Below are positions 1 through 8,797 of a stretch of DNA of 64,000 nt, one piece after another. Both the position numbers and the translations under genes were made by a program. Positions within the stretch are counted from its first letter, which is position 1; every line of letters starts with the position of its first letter. This DNA is from Caulobacter sp. BP25 (GTDB lineage: Bacteria > Pseudomonadota > Alphaproteobacteria > Caulobacterales > Caulobacteraceae), in the NCBI RefSeq assembly GCF_002737755.1, contig NZ_PEGH01000008.1, positions 152,765-216,764 of the forward strand, written 5' to 3'. The notes below the pieces were generated by a model that saw only the letters and a list, made by a program, of their open reading frames with translations, was not told the origin of the DNA and did not search any database.

Positions 1-309
1 GGGGGCCTGGCCGAAACCGTCGGTGTCGTCAAAGGTCAAGGCCGAGAGGCCGATGTCGTGCTGGGCCACCGTCAGGTGCTTGTGGGTCGTGACGATGCCT
101 TCGCGCGCCGTGGCCAGAGCCTGCATCGTGTTGACGGCCGACATCAGGGCGTCCTGTCCGATCAGGGCCGAGAGGTTCGCGGCCTGGCGGCTGGCGGGCA
201 TCAGGGCGGCGAGGGTGGCCGTGGAGGCGATGGCGGCGTCGATGGCCTTCTCTGCGGCGAATAGGGCTTCGGCCACGGTCTCGGCGGCTTGGCGGCGTTC
301 CTTGAGCAT
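1..309 (-). CDS. hypothetical protein, 3' end outside window
   Basis: The reverse strand reads from an ATG at 309 (MLKERRQAAETVAEAL) with no stop down to position 1, giving 103 residues of a protein that continues beyond the left edge. The sequence is helical, rich in alanine, and ends in the window with LSALTFDDTDGFGQAP. It has no signal peptide or membrane segment. I do not recognise the family. The even amino-acid use and high-GC codon pattern make it more convincing than the overlapping readings in other frames, one of which is arginine- and proline-rich and looks like noise. Function unknown. Confidence 0.65.
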   Translation of the reverse strand, partial: MLKERRQAAETVAEALFAAEKAIDAAIASTATLAALMPASRQAANLSALIGQDALMSAVNTMQALATAREGIVTTHKHLTVAQHDIGLSALTFDDTDGFGQAP

Positions 310-394
310 GAGCGGTCTCCTTCACGCCGGCGAGACCGGCGCGTTGCCAATGTTGATGGTTGGAGTAGGGGCCCGGCTCCTCGGGCGAGGTCTC

Positions 395-1258
395 TTAGGG
401 CAGCAGGCTTTCGAGCGCGTGGAGCCCCGCCAGGATCGAACCGAACGCGAACGCGGTTACGATCATCACGGCCGCGATGAAGGCCAGTCGAAGCGGAATG
501 CTTAGATTGTTAGGTCGTCCGCCTCTGAGTCCGGAGACGAGGAGTCCAATGGGAACGTCTCGTCCATCACCGCGCTGGCGATGCAGAGAATCTCCCGCAT
601 CACCAGTTCGCTCGGCTTGAAGGAAGCCTGCTTGCGTGTCGCCGCCACCAGATCGTGGACCATGGCCGCGCCATCCGGCGTCGCCGACAGGCTCATCAGC
701 TGGCGCTCGAGTTCGCTCCAGGTGATGGGCGGCAGGATCTCGGCCGAATTGAGGGCCGGCCAAGTGTTCCGGAAGCTCATGATATCCTGGCGCATATAGG
801 TCGCCCGGCCAATCGCTTCCTTCTGGTAGGGGGTCAGTTCGGTCACAGAAAGCTCCTTCCTCAGCCAGGTCAGGTGACCGGAAAGAAGGATGCTCGCCTA
901 GCCGCGTCGGATCGGACCCCGACGCGATCGGAGGGGGGGTGACAGGGGGCGTGACAGGGGGGGCGGCGGCGTCCGTCGGGCGGCCGCGGTCGAAGACCCG
1001 CCGCGCCGCGTCGTAGCGATCGGCCGCGCCGAGACGACGCCGGGCCTTGTCCAGATGCCAGTCGACGGTGTGCTTGGAGAGGCCCAACTCACGGGCGATT
1101 TCCTTGGAGCTCATGTGCCGATCAACCAGACGCAAGCACTCACGCTCACGCTCGGTGAGACGATCGAGGCCCTCGACCTGATCCGTCACAGAGGGATCGC
1201 CCTTGTCCATGGCAAGAACTTTAAGGGTCCGCCGCCTTTCGGCCAAGCGCTCCCACAT
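395..1258 (-). CDS. LuxR-type HTH protein with C-terminal membrane anchor
   Basis: A 287-residue open frame. The N-terminal part (about residues 33-90, LTERERECLRLV...SSKEIARELGLSKHTVDWHL) is a clear GerE/LuxR DNA-binding helix-turn-helix. The last 35 residues (from about NNLSIPLRLAFIAAVM) form one hydrophobic helix able to anchor the protein in the inner membrane. I recall an HTH-linker-helix layout of this kind from other Caulobacter proteins. There is no receiver or sensor domain. The middle (about residues 138-250) has the composition of an out-of-frame reading, and a well-supported gene of 114 residues lies there in another frame. Either the linker is truly dual-coded, or an insertion or frameshift has altered an ancestral shorter protein. 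The start is uncertain: ATG at 1258, or ATG at 1210 (MDKGDPSV), just before the HTH. Confidence 0.6.
   Translation of the reverse strand: MWERLAERRRTLKVLAMDKGDPSVTDQVEGLDRLTERERECLRLVDRHMSSKEIARELGLSKHTVDWHLDKARRRLGAADRYDAARRVFDRGRPTDAAAPPVTPPVTPPPIASGSDPTRLGEHPSFRSPDLAEEGAFCDRTDPLPEGSDWPGDLYAPGYHELPEHLAGPQFGRDPAAHHLERTRAPADEPVGDAGWRGHGPRSGGGDTQAGFLQAERTGDAGDSLHRQRGDGRDVPIGLLVSGLRGGRPNNLSIPLRLAFIAAVMIVTAFAFGSILAGLHALESLLP
502..846 (-). CDS. small hypothetical protein nested inside the LuxR-type frame
   Basis: A 114-residue protein starting at GTG (846) with a strong AAGGAG ribosome site eight bases upstream. It begins MTELTPYQKEAIGRATYM and ends in an acidic tail. The composition is natural: mixed helices and normal hydrophobic spacing. 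The overlapping reading in the LuxR frame is rich in Gly, Arg and Asp here. That and the ribosome site make this the more credible coding frame for this stretch. It is predicted to be soluble and cytoplasmic. I do not recognise the family. It lies entirely within the preceding gene on the same strand, so it is probably co-transcribed with it. Confidence 0.65.
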   Translation of the reverse strand: MTELTPYQKEAIGRATYMRQDIMSFRNTWPALNSAEILPPITWSELERQLMSLSATPDGAAMVHDLVAATRKQASFKPSELVMREILCIASAVMDETFPLDSSSPDSEADDLTI

Positions 1259-1299
1259 TAAACCTTAGCCATAAGACCGGCGAGTCGTTTTCGAGCAGC

Positions 1300-2028
1300 T
1301 CATGCCTCGCGGCGGGCGGCCTCGGATTCCGTGCTGGGCGAGGCCGCGCGGATCAACTCCAGAACATCGACGATGATCGCGCGCATGGCCGAGGAGGCCT
1401 TGTCGGCGTCGCGAGCGATGATCGCTTCGGCCACGTCCTCGTGCGATGGGATCGAGGCGGTGCGGCCCTTGATGCGGTTGGTGAACCGGATCGAGATGCG
1501 CAGGGCCGTGTTCACCAGCTCATGCAGCTCGCGATAGAACGGGTTCTTGGTCGCGTCCAGGATGGCGATATGGAAGGCGATGTCGGCCGACAGCGGGTCA
1601 TCCTCGCCCTCGGCGGCGGCCTTCATCCGGCGCAGGCCCTTGCGGATCTCCTCCAGCCCGGCCTCGTCGGCGTTGCGCGCCGCCAGGGCCGCCGCAGCGG
1701 GCTCGATGCCCAGCCGCATCTCGGTGAAGTCGGCCAGCAGGCGCAAGCTGAACTTGCGCTCCAGCAGCCAGCGCAGCACGTCGGGGTCGAGCATGTTCCA
1801 CTCGGCCTCGGGCTCCACGACGGTGCCGTGGCGGGGGCGTGCGCTGAGCAGGCCCTTGGCGGTCAGCATCTTGACCGCCTCGCGCGTGACGGTGCGGCTG
1901 GCGCCGAATTGTTTGGAAAGCTCGCCCTCGGTCGGAAAGCCGATCGCGACGTATTCACCGGTGACGATCGCTTGGCCCAGCTGCTCCACCAGGCCGTAGG
2001 TCAAGCTCAGGCCAGGCTGGGTGCGCAT
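1300..2028 (-). CDS. GntR/FadR-family transcriptional regulator
   Basis: A 242-residue regulator. The N-terminal winged helix (residues 10-75, FPTEGELSKQFGASRTVTREAV) is typical of GntR. The C-terminal all-helical FCD ligand-binding domain (about residues 95-230) includes the metal-binding histidine region (DIAFHIAIL) and SHEDVAEAI. It is the last gene of a minus-strand unit running dgoK, dgoA, symporter, gntR. By family and context it is a candidate DgoR-type repressor responding to galactonate or 2-keto-3-deoxy-galactonate. No operator could be assigned to it: the palindrome upstream of dgoK looks LacI-type, so dual control is possible. Confidence 0.85.
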   Translation of the reverse strand: MRTQPGLSLTYGLVEQLGQAIVTGEYVAIGFPTEGELSKQFGASRTVTREAVKMLTAKGLLSARPRHGTVVEPEAEWNMLDPDVLRWLLERKFSLRLLADFTEMRLGIEPAAAALAARNADEAGLEEIRKGLRRMKAAAEGEDDPLSADIAFHIAILDATKNPFYRELHELVNTALRISIRFTNRIKGRTASIPSHEDVAEAIIARDADKASSAMRAIIVDVLELIRAASPSTESEAARREA

Positions 2029-2230
2029 GGACGGATCTTCTTTCCTGTGGCGGCGACCTTGAGACGGCCGCCGCTCCCTATGGTGTTCGGGTCCGCCGAA
2101 CGGCGGAATCTCTCGGGGCGAATACAGCCGCGCCGCCCGCTTTCGGCAAGTGTGTTCGCACGGACGGCGCGGTCAAAGTGCGTCAGGATCGGCATTCGCT
2201 ATCCCTTTGCGCGCTTGGCTTTCCGCTGCG

Positions 2231-3802
2231 TCACCACCAGGTGGCGTAGAGCGCGATCAGGATCAGGACCACGCCGACGCCGGCGATGTTGAAGCCGGTC
2301 GAGGTCTTGTAGCTGACGCCTTCCAGGGTCACGACGCTGACGGGCGTCTTCTGCGGCGCGACCAGCGAGACTAGCACGGCGCCGGCCAGCGACAGCAGGA
2401 AGACCACGCCGACGCGGTTCATGAACGGCATGGCGTAGATTCCCTTCTCCTGCAGATACCAGAACAGGCCCGAGAGGACGGCCGAGCCGATCGCGGCGGT
2501 CAGGGCGCCGGCGGTGGTGGCCTTCTTCCAGAACATGCCCAGGATGAAGATCACCACGATCCCTGGGGTGAAGAAGCCGGTGAACTCCTGGATGAACTGG
2601 AAGGCCTGCTCGGCGCCGCCCAGCAGCGGCTTGGCGGTCAGAATCCCGATGACGACCGCGACGACGGCGGTGATCCGCCCGACGGCCACCAGCCGTCCCT
2701 CGCTCTGGTTCGGACGCGCCTTGGCATAGATGTCCAGCGTGAAGATGGTGGCGATCGAGTTGATCTTGGCCGCCAGCGAGGCGACGATCGCCGCCACCAG
2801 CGCCGCGAACACCAGGCCCAGCAGGCCGGGCGGCAGCAGCTTCATCATCTCGGGATAGGCCTGGTCGGGCTTGATGCCCTGCGGCGCCAGCACCAGGGCG
2901 GCGATGCCCGGCAGCACCACGATCATCGGCATCAGCAGCTTCAGATAGGCGGCCATGGCGATGCCCTTCTGGGCCTCGGCCAGGTCCTTGGCGCCCAGAG
3001 CGCGCTGGATGATGTACTGGTTGAAGCCCCAGTAGCTGATGTTCATGATCCACAGGCCGCCGACCAGGACCGCGATCCCGGGCAGGTCCTTGTAGTGCGG
3101 GCTGTCCTTCGAGAGGATCATGTCGAACTTCTCGGGGAACTGGGTGGTCAAGTGGTGGAAGCCGGCCAAGACGTCGCCGCCGCCGATCTTGGACAGCGAC
3201 AGCCAGGCGATGATCAGGCCGCCGGTGACCAGCAGGGCCACCTGGACGATGTCGGTCAGGGCCACGGCCTTCAGTCCGCCCCACAGCTGATAGGCCAGGG
3301 CGAAGACGCCGATCGCGGCCAGGGCCCACATCTGGTCCATACCCGTGACGGTGTGAACGGCGATCGAGCCCAGCCACAGGATCGAGGTCAGGTTCACGAA
3401 GACATACAGACCCAGCCAGAACACGGCCATCAGGGTCCGCACGCTGGGACCGTACCGCTGCTCCAGGAACTGCGGCATGGTGTAGACGCCGTTCTTCAGG
3501 AACACCGGCAGGAAGTACTTGCCGACGATAAGCAAGGTGAGGGCCGCCATCCACTCATAGGAGGCGATGGCCAGGCCGATGGCGTAGCCCGAACCGCTCA
3601 TGCCGATGATCTGTTCGGCCGAGATGTTGGCGGCGATCAGCGACGCGCCGATCGCCCACCAGGGCAGGGCCTTGCCGGCCAGGAAGTAGTCGGTCGAGTC
3701 TTTCTGGTGGCCGCCCTTGTCCCGGCTGACCCATTGGGCCAGGCCGAAGATGGCGACCGCGTAGATCGCCAGAACCGCGATGTCGATCGTGGCCAGGTTC
3801 AT
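2231..3802 (-). CDS. sodium/sugar symporter of the vSGLT type
   Basis: A 523-residue inner-membrane protein of the solute:sodium symporter family, with about 14 hydrophobic helices. It matches the Vibrio sodium/galactose transporter vSGLT as I remember it over long stretches, including ISAEQIIGMSGSG (glutamine near residue 64), the SYEWM glutamate (near 83), PGIAVLVGGLWI and YWGFNQYIIQRALGAKD. These cover residues known in vSGLT to bind galactose and the gating tyrosine. It probably couples sodium entry to uptake of galactose or a related hexose. It sits 33 bases after dgoA in the same operon, which fits galactose as the substrate. Confidence 0.9.
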   Translation of the reverse strand: MNLATIDIAVLAIYAVAIFGLAQWVSRDKGGHQKDSTDYFLAGKALPWWAIGASLIAANISAEQIIGMSGSGYAIGLAIASYEWMAALTLLIVGKYFLPVFLKNGVYTMPQFLEQRYGPSVRTLMAVFWLGLYVFVNLTSILWLGSIAVHTVTGMDQMWALAAIGVFALAYQLWGGLKAVALTDIVQVALLVTGGLIIAWLSLSKIGGGDVLAGFHHLTTQFPEKFDMILSKDSPHYKDLPGIAVLVGGLWIMNISYWGFNQYIIQRALGAKDLAEAQKGIAMAAYLKLLMPMIVVLPGIAALVLAPQGIKPDQAYPEMMKLLPPGLLGLVFAALVAAIVASLAAKINSIATIFTLDIYAKARPNQSEGRLVAVGRITAVVAVVIGILTAKPLLGGAEQAFQFIQEFTGFFTPGIVVIFILGMFWKKATTAGALTAAIGSAVLSGLFWYLQEKGIYAMPFMNRVGVVFLLSLAGAVLVSLVAPQKTPVSVVTLEGVSYKTSTGFNIAGVGVVLILIALYATWW

Positions 3803-3835
3803 GATGTCTCCCCCCTCTTGTTATTCTTGTCGGTG

Positions 3836-4444
3836 TTAGGCGCCCCAGGCCGCGACCAGGGCGGCGGCCCGTTCGCCCACCTCCTGGGCCGTGTAGCCCG
3901 GCCGGTAGAGCTCGCCCCCGACCCCGATGCCGGCGACGCCCGCCGCCCGCCAGGGCTCGAGATTGGCCGCGCCCACGCCGCCGACGGCATAGACGAGAAT
4001 GTCCTTGGGCAGCACGTCCTTGACCGCCTTGATGTGGCTGGGGCCAAACGAGCTGGCCGGATAGAGCTTCAGCGCCTTGGCGCCGGCCTTGACGGCCACG
4101 AAAGCCTCCGACGGCGTGGCGAAGCCCGGCATGGCGGTCAGGCCCAGCTCGACGGCGCGCGCGATCACGGCGGCGTCGGTATTGGGCGTGACGATCAGCT
4201 TGCCGCCGACGCCGGCGACCTGGTCGACGACCTGCGGCGACAGCACGGTGCCGGCGCCGCACAGGGCCTGGTCGCCGAAGGCGTCGCACAGCTTGCCGAT
4301 GCTCTCCAGCGGATCGGGCGAGTTCATCGGCACCTCGATCGCCTTGATCCCGGCGGCGACCAGGGCGGCGGCGATGTCGACGATCTCGGTCGGCTTGACG
4401 CCGCGCAGGATGGCCACGATGGGGGGCGGAGCGGCGTTGGTCAT
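3836..4444 (-). CDS. dgoA: 2-dehydro-3-deoxy-6-phosphogalactonate aldolase
   Basis: A 202-residue class I aldolase of the KDPG/KDPGal family. It cleaves 2-keto-3-deoxy-6-phosphogalactonate to pyruvate and glyceraldehyde 3-phosphate in the De Ley-Doudoroff galactose pathway. The visible motifs are IVAILRGVKP at the start, AIEVPMNSPDPLESI (DgoA-type), GAGTVL, the Schiff-base lysine region ALKLYPASSFGPSHIKA and VGGVG. Its length matches E. coli DgoA. The ATG at 4444 is chosen. A GTG three codons upstream overlaps the dgoK stop, so the two genes are translationally adjacent either way. Confidence 0.93.
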   Translation of the reverse strand: MTNAAPPPIVAILRGVKPTEIVDIAAALVAAGIKAIEVPMNSPDPLESIGKLCDAFGDQALCGAGTVLSPQVVDQVAGVGGKLIVTPNTDAAVIARAVELGLTAMPGFATPSEAFVAVKAGAKALKLYPASSFGPSHIKAVKDVLPKDILVYAVGGVGAANLEPWRAAGVAGIGVGGELYRPGYTAQEVGERAAALVAAWGA

Positions 4445-4449
4445 AAGCT

Positions 4450-5364
4450 TCACTTCTCTTGAGATCTGGAAATCGCTGAAAGGCCAGCGAGGACGGCCGC
4501 GTCGCCATCGACGACGGTCGCGCCGACCTCGACCTTGGCCAGGGCCTGGACATAGAGGTCGCTAAGCGCGCCGGCGCCGATCACGATCACGGCGTCCATC
4601 GGTCCGAACCAGTCGCGGGCGGCGGCGACGTCGGCGCCGATCAACAGGCCCGACAGATAGCCCATGGCGTCGGCCGGGCTCATGCCGTCCAGCAGCTGGC
4701 GGGCGCGGGTCTCGAACATCAGGTGCGTCAGACGCGCGGCGCCATGCTCGGCGATGCGCGACAGGCCAAGCGCGAAGCCCTCGGCCGAGCCGTCGGCTTG
4801 CGATCCGCCGCCGGCGGCCAGGGTCGAGTGCTTCTTCAGAAGCGCGAAGGTCTCGCCGACTGGGGCGGTGACGAAGCCCGTGACCTTGCCGTCCTCGACC
4901 ACGGTCCACTTGTTGTGGGTGCCGGGCAAAACGAGCAGGTGGCGGCCGGTTTGCAGAGCGGGGTCCAGCGCCAGGGCGCCGAAGACCTGGGTCTCCTCGC
5001 CGCGCATCACGTCGGGACCGCCCAGCGGGTTCACGCACGAGAGGCCCGGAACCAGGGTCACGGGCAGGCCGTCGGCCTCGATGCGGATCGTGCGTTGGGC
5101 GATCGCCGCCGGATCGGCCGGGCAGGGGGCGTAGGGGGCCAGGGTCCAGCCGATGCTGGAGCCGACCATGCCGCACAGGATCGCGCCAGCGGGCCCCGCC
5201 TCGCGCCAGTCGCCGACCAGGTCGAGGAAGGTCTTTTCGGGGGTGTCGGTCAGGGCCGAGACGCCGGGGCCGTCGCGGCGATGGATGACGCTCTTGCCCT
5301 GGCGCAGCCACAGCCGCAGGCGTGAGGTGCCCCAGTCGCCGACGATCACGATATCCTGGTCCAT
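4450..5364 (-). CDS. dgoK: 2-dehydro-3-deoxygalactonokinase
   Basis: A 304-residue kinase that phosphorylates 2-keto-3-deoxygalactonate before DgoA cleaves it. The family start IVIVGDWGTSRLRLWL (ATP phosphate-binding motif) and the later VLPGTHNKWTVVEDGKV, FVTAPVGETFALL and VIVIGAGALSDLY segments are all present. The open frame extends upstream to 5472, but that extension (MMLEMAMETSS...) does not resemble the family, so the ATG at 5364 is preferred. It is the first gene of the dgoK-dgoA-symporter-gntR unit and diverges from the TonB receptor across a region with a perfect LacI-type palindrome. Confidence 0.92.
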   Translation of the reverse strand: MDQDIVIVGDWGTSRLRLWLRQGKSVIHRRDGPGVSALTDTPEKTFLDLVGDWREAGPAGAILCGMVGSSIGWTLAPYAPCPADPAAIAQRTIRIEADGLPVTLVPGLSCVNPLGGPDVMRGEETQVFGALALDPALQTGRHLLVLPGTHNKWTVVEDGKVTGFVTAPVGETFALLKKHSTLAAGGGSQADGSAEGFALGLSRIAEHGAARLTHLMFETRARQLLDGMSPADAMGYLSGLLIGADVAAARDWFGPMDAVIVIGAGALSDLYVQALAKVEVGATVVDGDAAVLAGLSAISRSQEK

Positions 5365-5601
5365 CAGGCTCGGCCCTTCGCTGTCGCGTTTCGCCGTGCC
5401 GTGCCGCCGTCGCTCATGATCGTCCCTAACGCTGGCGACAGAGCTTGTCTCCATGGCCATTTCGAGCATCATTTATAATACAATATTCCCGCGAGCAATC
5501 CGTTACCCAGTCAGCTCGCGGATGATGATCTTCACGCCAATTTCGCCTTTGCCATCGGTGTCATCCGTCTGGGCGTGCCCGAGGGCAACGCTGCCTCGTA
5601 A

Positions 5602-5623
5602 AAATTGATAGCGCTATCAATTT
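5602..5623. promoter_or_regulatory. LacI-type operator, perfect 22-bp palindrome
   Basis: The sequence AAATTGATAGCGCTATCAAT continues to a perfect 22-base palindrome centred at 5612/5613. The GCGC-centred form is typical of LacI-family operators. It lies between the divergent dgoK (minus) and the TonB receptor (plus), about 130 bases before the receptor start, so it could control both. The same 14-base core TGATAGCGCTATCA recurs at 21026 in front of the GH5 gene. Confidence 0.8.
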
Positions 5624-5749
5624 CGGCTTGAAGGTCTAACTTATACGATTAAAGCTCTTCAGACCGAGCGAGCGGCGCCGAACCGCCGCCCGTCACCGAC
5701 GCCTAGAACGTTTCGGGACGGACAGTTTTTTGGGGGAAGGAAACAGGCC

Positions 5750-8671
5750 ATGCAGCGCCAAGTTCAGTCACGCCGCAACTTCATGCTCGCTGGGGCTTCG
5801 GCCCTCGTATTTTGCGCGATCGCGCCCAGCGCCGCCATGGCCCAAGCCAAAGATGAAGCGGTCGTCGACGAGATCGTCGTCACCGGTCAGCGCGCCGCCA
5901 TCCAGTCGGCGCAGAAGATCAAGCAGAACGCCGAGCAACTGGTCGACTCGATCACCTCGACCGACATCGGCGCCCTGCCAGACCGTTCGGTGACCGAAGC
6001 GCTGCAGCGGGTCGCCGGCGTGACCATCGCCCGCACCTCGTATGGACGCGACGTCGACCGCATCTCGGTCGAGGGCTCGGGCGTGCAGGTGCGTGGTCTG
6101 TCGTGGGTGCGCGGCGAGCTGAACGGCCGCGATAGCTTCTCGGCCAAGAGCGGCCGCACCCTGAGCTTCGAGGATGTCCCACCCGAGCTGATGGCCGGCG
6201 TGGACGTCTACAAAAACCCGTCGGCCGATCTGGTCGAAGGGGGCGTGGGCGGCACCGTCAACCTGCGCACCCGTCTGCCGTTCGACAGCGCCAAGCGCAT
6301 CATGGCTTTCTCCGCCGACATGAGCATCGGCGACATGTCCAAGACTTGGAAGCCGAGCGGCTCGGTCCTGTACAGCGACCGTTGGGACACCAACATCGGC
6401 GAGCTGGGCTTCCTGGTCAGCTTGTCGGACTCGCAGCTGGCCAGCCGCACCGACACCATCTCGGTCGATCCGTATAATGCCCGCACCGATCTGGTGGCCG
6501 GCAAGAAGGTCTATGTGCCCGGCGGCTTCGGCTACCGCAGCCTGGACTTCGAACGCGAGCGCAAGGGTATTGCCGCCGCCGTGCAATGGCGCCCGAACGA
6601 TCAGTGGGAAGCCAGTCTCCAGTTCCTGCGCTCATCCGCGTCGCAAGCCTCGACCGAGCGCGCCATCGGCTTCAATCCGGGGTCGGGCAACGGTCCGGCC
6701 GCAGGCACCACCTTCACTTACGACGATACGGGCCACTTCGTGAAAGGCACGCTGGCCCAGACGCCGGGCGGCGCTAGCCTCGGGTCGTCGACCCTGGACA
6801 CGCGTTTCGCCGACCGCAGCTCGGTGACGTCCGACTACGCCCTGAAGATCAACTATAATCCGAACGACAAGTGGGCGTTCTCGGCGGACATCCAGTACAT
6901 CTACGCCAAGACCAAGACCGTCGACTTCACGGTGTTCAACGCCCTGGGCTCGGACGCCGCTCCGGCGTCGCTGGACCTGACCGGCGACCTGCCGGTCATC
7001 ACCATGAACAACAACACGGCCTATACGTCGAACCCGGCCAGCTACTATCTGAGCGCGGCCATGGACCACCATGACCGTAACGACGCCAGCGAGTGGGCCC
7101 AGCGTTTCGACGGCTCCTACACCTTTGACGACGGCGGCTGGCTGCGGTCGTTCCGCTTCGGCGTTCGCAACACCTATCGCGAGTCCACCACGCGCGAGAC
7201 GACGTACAACTGGGGCGCCGTGGCCCCCAGCTGGTCGGCGCCGTCGATCAACAACTTGGCGACCTATCAGGGCTATTACGAGCTCTATCCGTTCAAGAAC
7301 TACTTCCGCGGCGCGGCCAACCTTCCGGCCACCTTCATCCTGCCGACCGCTTCGCTGGTCCAGAACTACGCCACAGGCGGCGCCCTGGTCGCTCAGCTCG
7401 CCGCCGCCAACGGCGGTTGGTGGACGACCTTCAATGGCGATTACGACAATCTGACCGCCGGCGGCAGCAGTGGCGGTGTCAACCGCCAGAAGGAGAAAAC
7501 CCTGGCAGCCTACGCCTTGCTGCGCTTCGGCAATGACGTGTCGCTGTGGGGCGAGCAGCGCGAGGTCGATGGCAATATCGGCCTGCGCGTGGTCAAGACC
7601 GAGACCGAGGCCAAGGGCATCCAGCTCTTCTCGCAGAACAATACGACCACCGTGCCGGCGGCTGATCTCGCCTTCAGCAATGGCGCCAAGAGCGATCTGA
7701 CGGGTGGTCGCGACTACGTCAGCATCCTGCCCAGCCTGAACGCCCGACTGAAGATCACGTCGGAGATGTTCCTCCGCTTCGCGGCAGCCAAGTCGATCGT
7801 CCGTCCGGACCTTGGCCAACTGCAACCGTTCTTCACCATCAGCCCGACGAATGGCTATCTGAGCGGCTCGACCTGCGTGAACTCCATACCGAGCGGCCAG
7901 CAGGGCAATTGCGTCTACCAGTATACGGCTACCGGTGGGAATGCGGACCTGAAGCCGATCCGCTCGACCCAGTACGACCTGGCCTATGAATGGTATTTCG
8001 CGCCGACCGGCAGCCTGACGGCGACCGTGTTCTACAAGGACGTCTACAACTTCATCACCAACGGTGTGAACACGGTGAAGTTCACCAACAACGGCGTGAC
8101 CCGCGACGTTCTGGTGACCCAGCCGTACAACGGCGGCCATGGCAAGATCAAAGGCTTCGAAGTCGCCTACCAGCAGTACTTCGAATTCCTGCCGGGCGCG
8201 CTGAAGGGCTTCGGCGTCCAGGCCAACTTCACCTATGTCGACAGCAAGGGCGCGCGTAACGCCGCCTCGAACCCCTATGACACCAGCCAAGTCTCGAACC
8301 TGGTTGGCGGGGCGCGAGACGACCTGCCGCTCGAAGGCCTGTCGAAGAAGAGCTACAACGTCGCGGCCCTGTACGACCTGGGCAAGGTCTCGGCCCGTCT
8401 GGCCTACAACTGGCGTGAGCGCTTCCTGCAGACGACCTCAGCCGCCAATATCAACATCCCGGCGTGGTTTGACGACTACGGCCAGCTGGATGGCTCGGTC
8501 TTCTACACCATCGACGACAACCTGAAGGTCGGCTTCCAGGCCGTGAACCTGACCAACACCAAGACCAAGGTGCTGGTCAGCTATCCGGGCGATAGCGCTG
8601 CGGGCCTGACGGCTCACAATTGGGTCGTCGCCGATCGTCGCTACTCGATCGTGCTGCGCGGGACGTTCTAA
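5750..8671 (+). CDS. TonB-dependent outer-membrane receptor, Xanthomonas-Caulobacter type
   Basis: A 973-residue receptor. An N-terminal signal with a twin-arginine-like SRRNFMLAG stretch ends at AMA-QA. A TonB-box-like DEIVVTGQRAA follows, then the plug domain (about residues 60-180: ALPDRSVTEALQRVAGVTI, VQVRGLSWVRGELNGRD, VDVYKNPSADLVEGGVGGTV) and a large beta-barrel ending in the outer-membrane signature RRYSIVLRGTF with terminal Phe. The length and plug motifs fit the TonB-Xanth-Caul family, which usually imports plant-derived oligosaccharides. It opens a plus-strand cluster with a halogenase-family gene, GH35 and GH31, so galactosylated xyloglucan fragments are a plausible cargo. The ATG at 5750 follows a good GGAAGGAAA ribosome site. 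Confidence 0.93.
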   Translation: MQRQVQSRRNFMLAGASALVFCAIAPSAAMAQAKDEAVVDEIVVTGQRAAIQSAQKIKQNAEQLVDSITSTDIGALPDRSVTEALQRVAGVTIARTSYGRDVDRISVEGSGVQVRGLSWVRGELNGRDSFSAKSGRTLSFEDVPPELMAGVDVYKNPSADLVEGGVGGTVNLRTRLPFDSAKRIMAFSADMSIGDMSKTWKPSGSVLYSDRWDTNIGELGFLVSLSDSQLASRTDTISVDPYNARTDLVAGKKVYVPGGFGYRSLDFERERKGIAAAVQWRPNDQWEASLQFLRSSASQASTERAIGFNPGSGNGPAAGTTFTYDDTGHFVKGTLAQTPGGASLGSSTLDTRFADRSSVTSDYALKINYNPNDKWAFSADIQYIYAKTKTVDFTVFNALGSDAAPASLDLTGDLPVITMNNNTAYTSNPASYYLSAAMDHHDRNDASEWAQRFDGSYTFDDGGWLRSFRFGVRNTYRESTTRETTYNWGAVAPSWSAPSINNLATYQGYYELYPFKNYFRGAANLPATFILPTASLVQNYATGGALVAQLAAANGGWWTTFNGDYDNLTAGGSSGGVNRQKEKTLAAYALLRFGNDVSLWGEQREVDGNIGLRVVKTETEAKGIQLFSQNNTTTVPAADLAFSNGAKSDLTGGRDYVSILPSLNARLKITSEMFLRFAAAKSIVRPDLGQLQPFFTISPTNGYLSGSTCVNSIPSGQQGNCVYQYTATGGNADLKPIRSTQYDLAYEWYFAPTGSLTATVFYKDVYNFITNGVNTVKFTNNGVTRDVLVTQPYNGGHGKIKGFEVAYQQYFEFLPGALKGFGVQANFTYVDSKGARNAASNPYDTSQVSNLVGGARDDLPLEGLSKKSYNVAALYDLGKVSARLAYNWRERFLQTTSAANINIPAWFDDYGQLDGSVFYTIDDNLKVGFQAVNLTNTKTKVLVSYPGDSAAGLTAHNWVVADRRYSIVLRGTF

Positions 8672-8694
8672 GGCCGTTCGGCCCAGACTGAAGT

Positions 8695-8750
8695 CGGCCC
8701 TCGTCGCCCCGTCCTTCCGGATGGACGCGGCGGGGGCTTTCTTTCTTCCG
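8695..8750 (+). terminator. possible terminator after the TonB receptor
   Basis: Just after the receptor stop an imperfect GC-rich hairpin (GCCCCGTCC / GGACGCGGCGGGGGC with a TTCCGG loop) is followed by a T-rich run (CTTTCTTTCTT). This fits an intrinsic terminator, or attenuation before the downstream genes. Confidence 0.45.
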
Positions 8751-8797
8751 AGGCCTGGGCCTAGCCTTGCGGCCTCATGAACGCTCGAGGCGGTCCC

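Noticed and set aside
6632..8290. A 552-residue antisense frame within the TonB receptor
   Set aside because: It mirrors a strong receptor gene, and its composition is that of a reverse-strand shadow.
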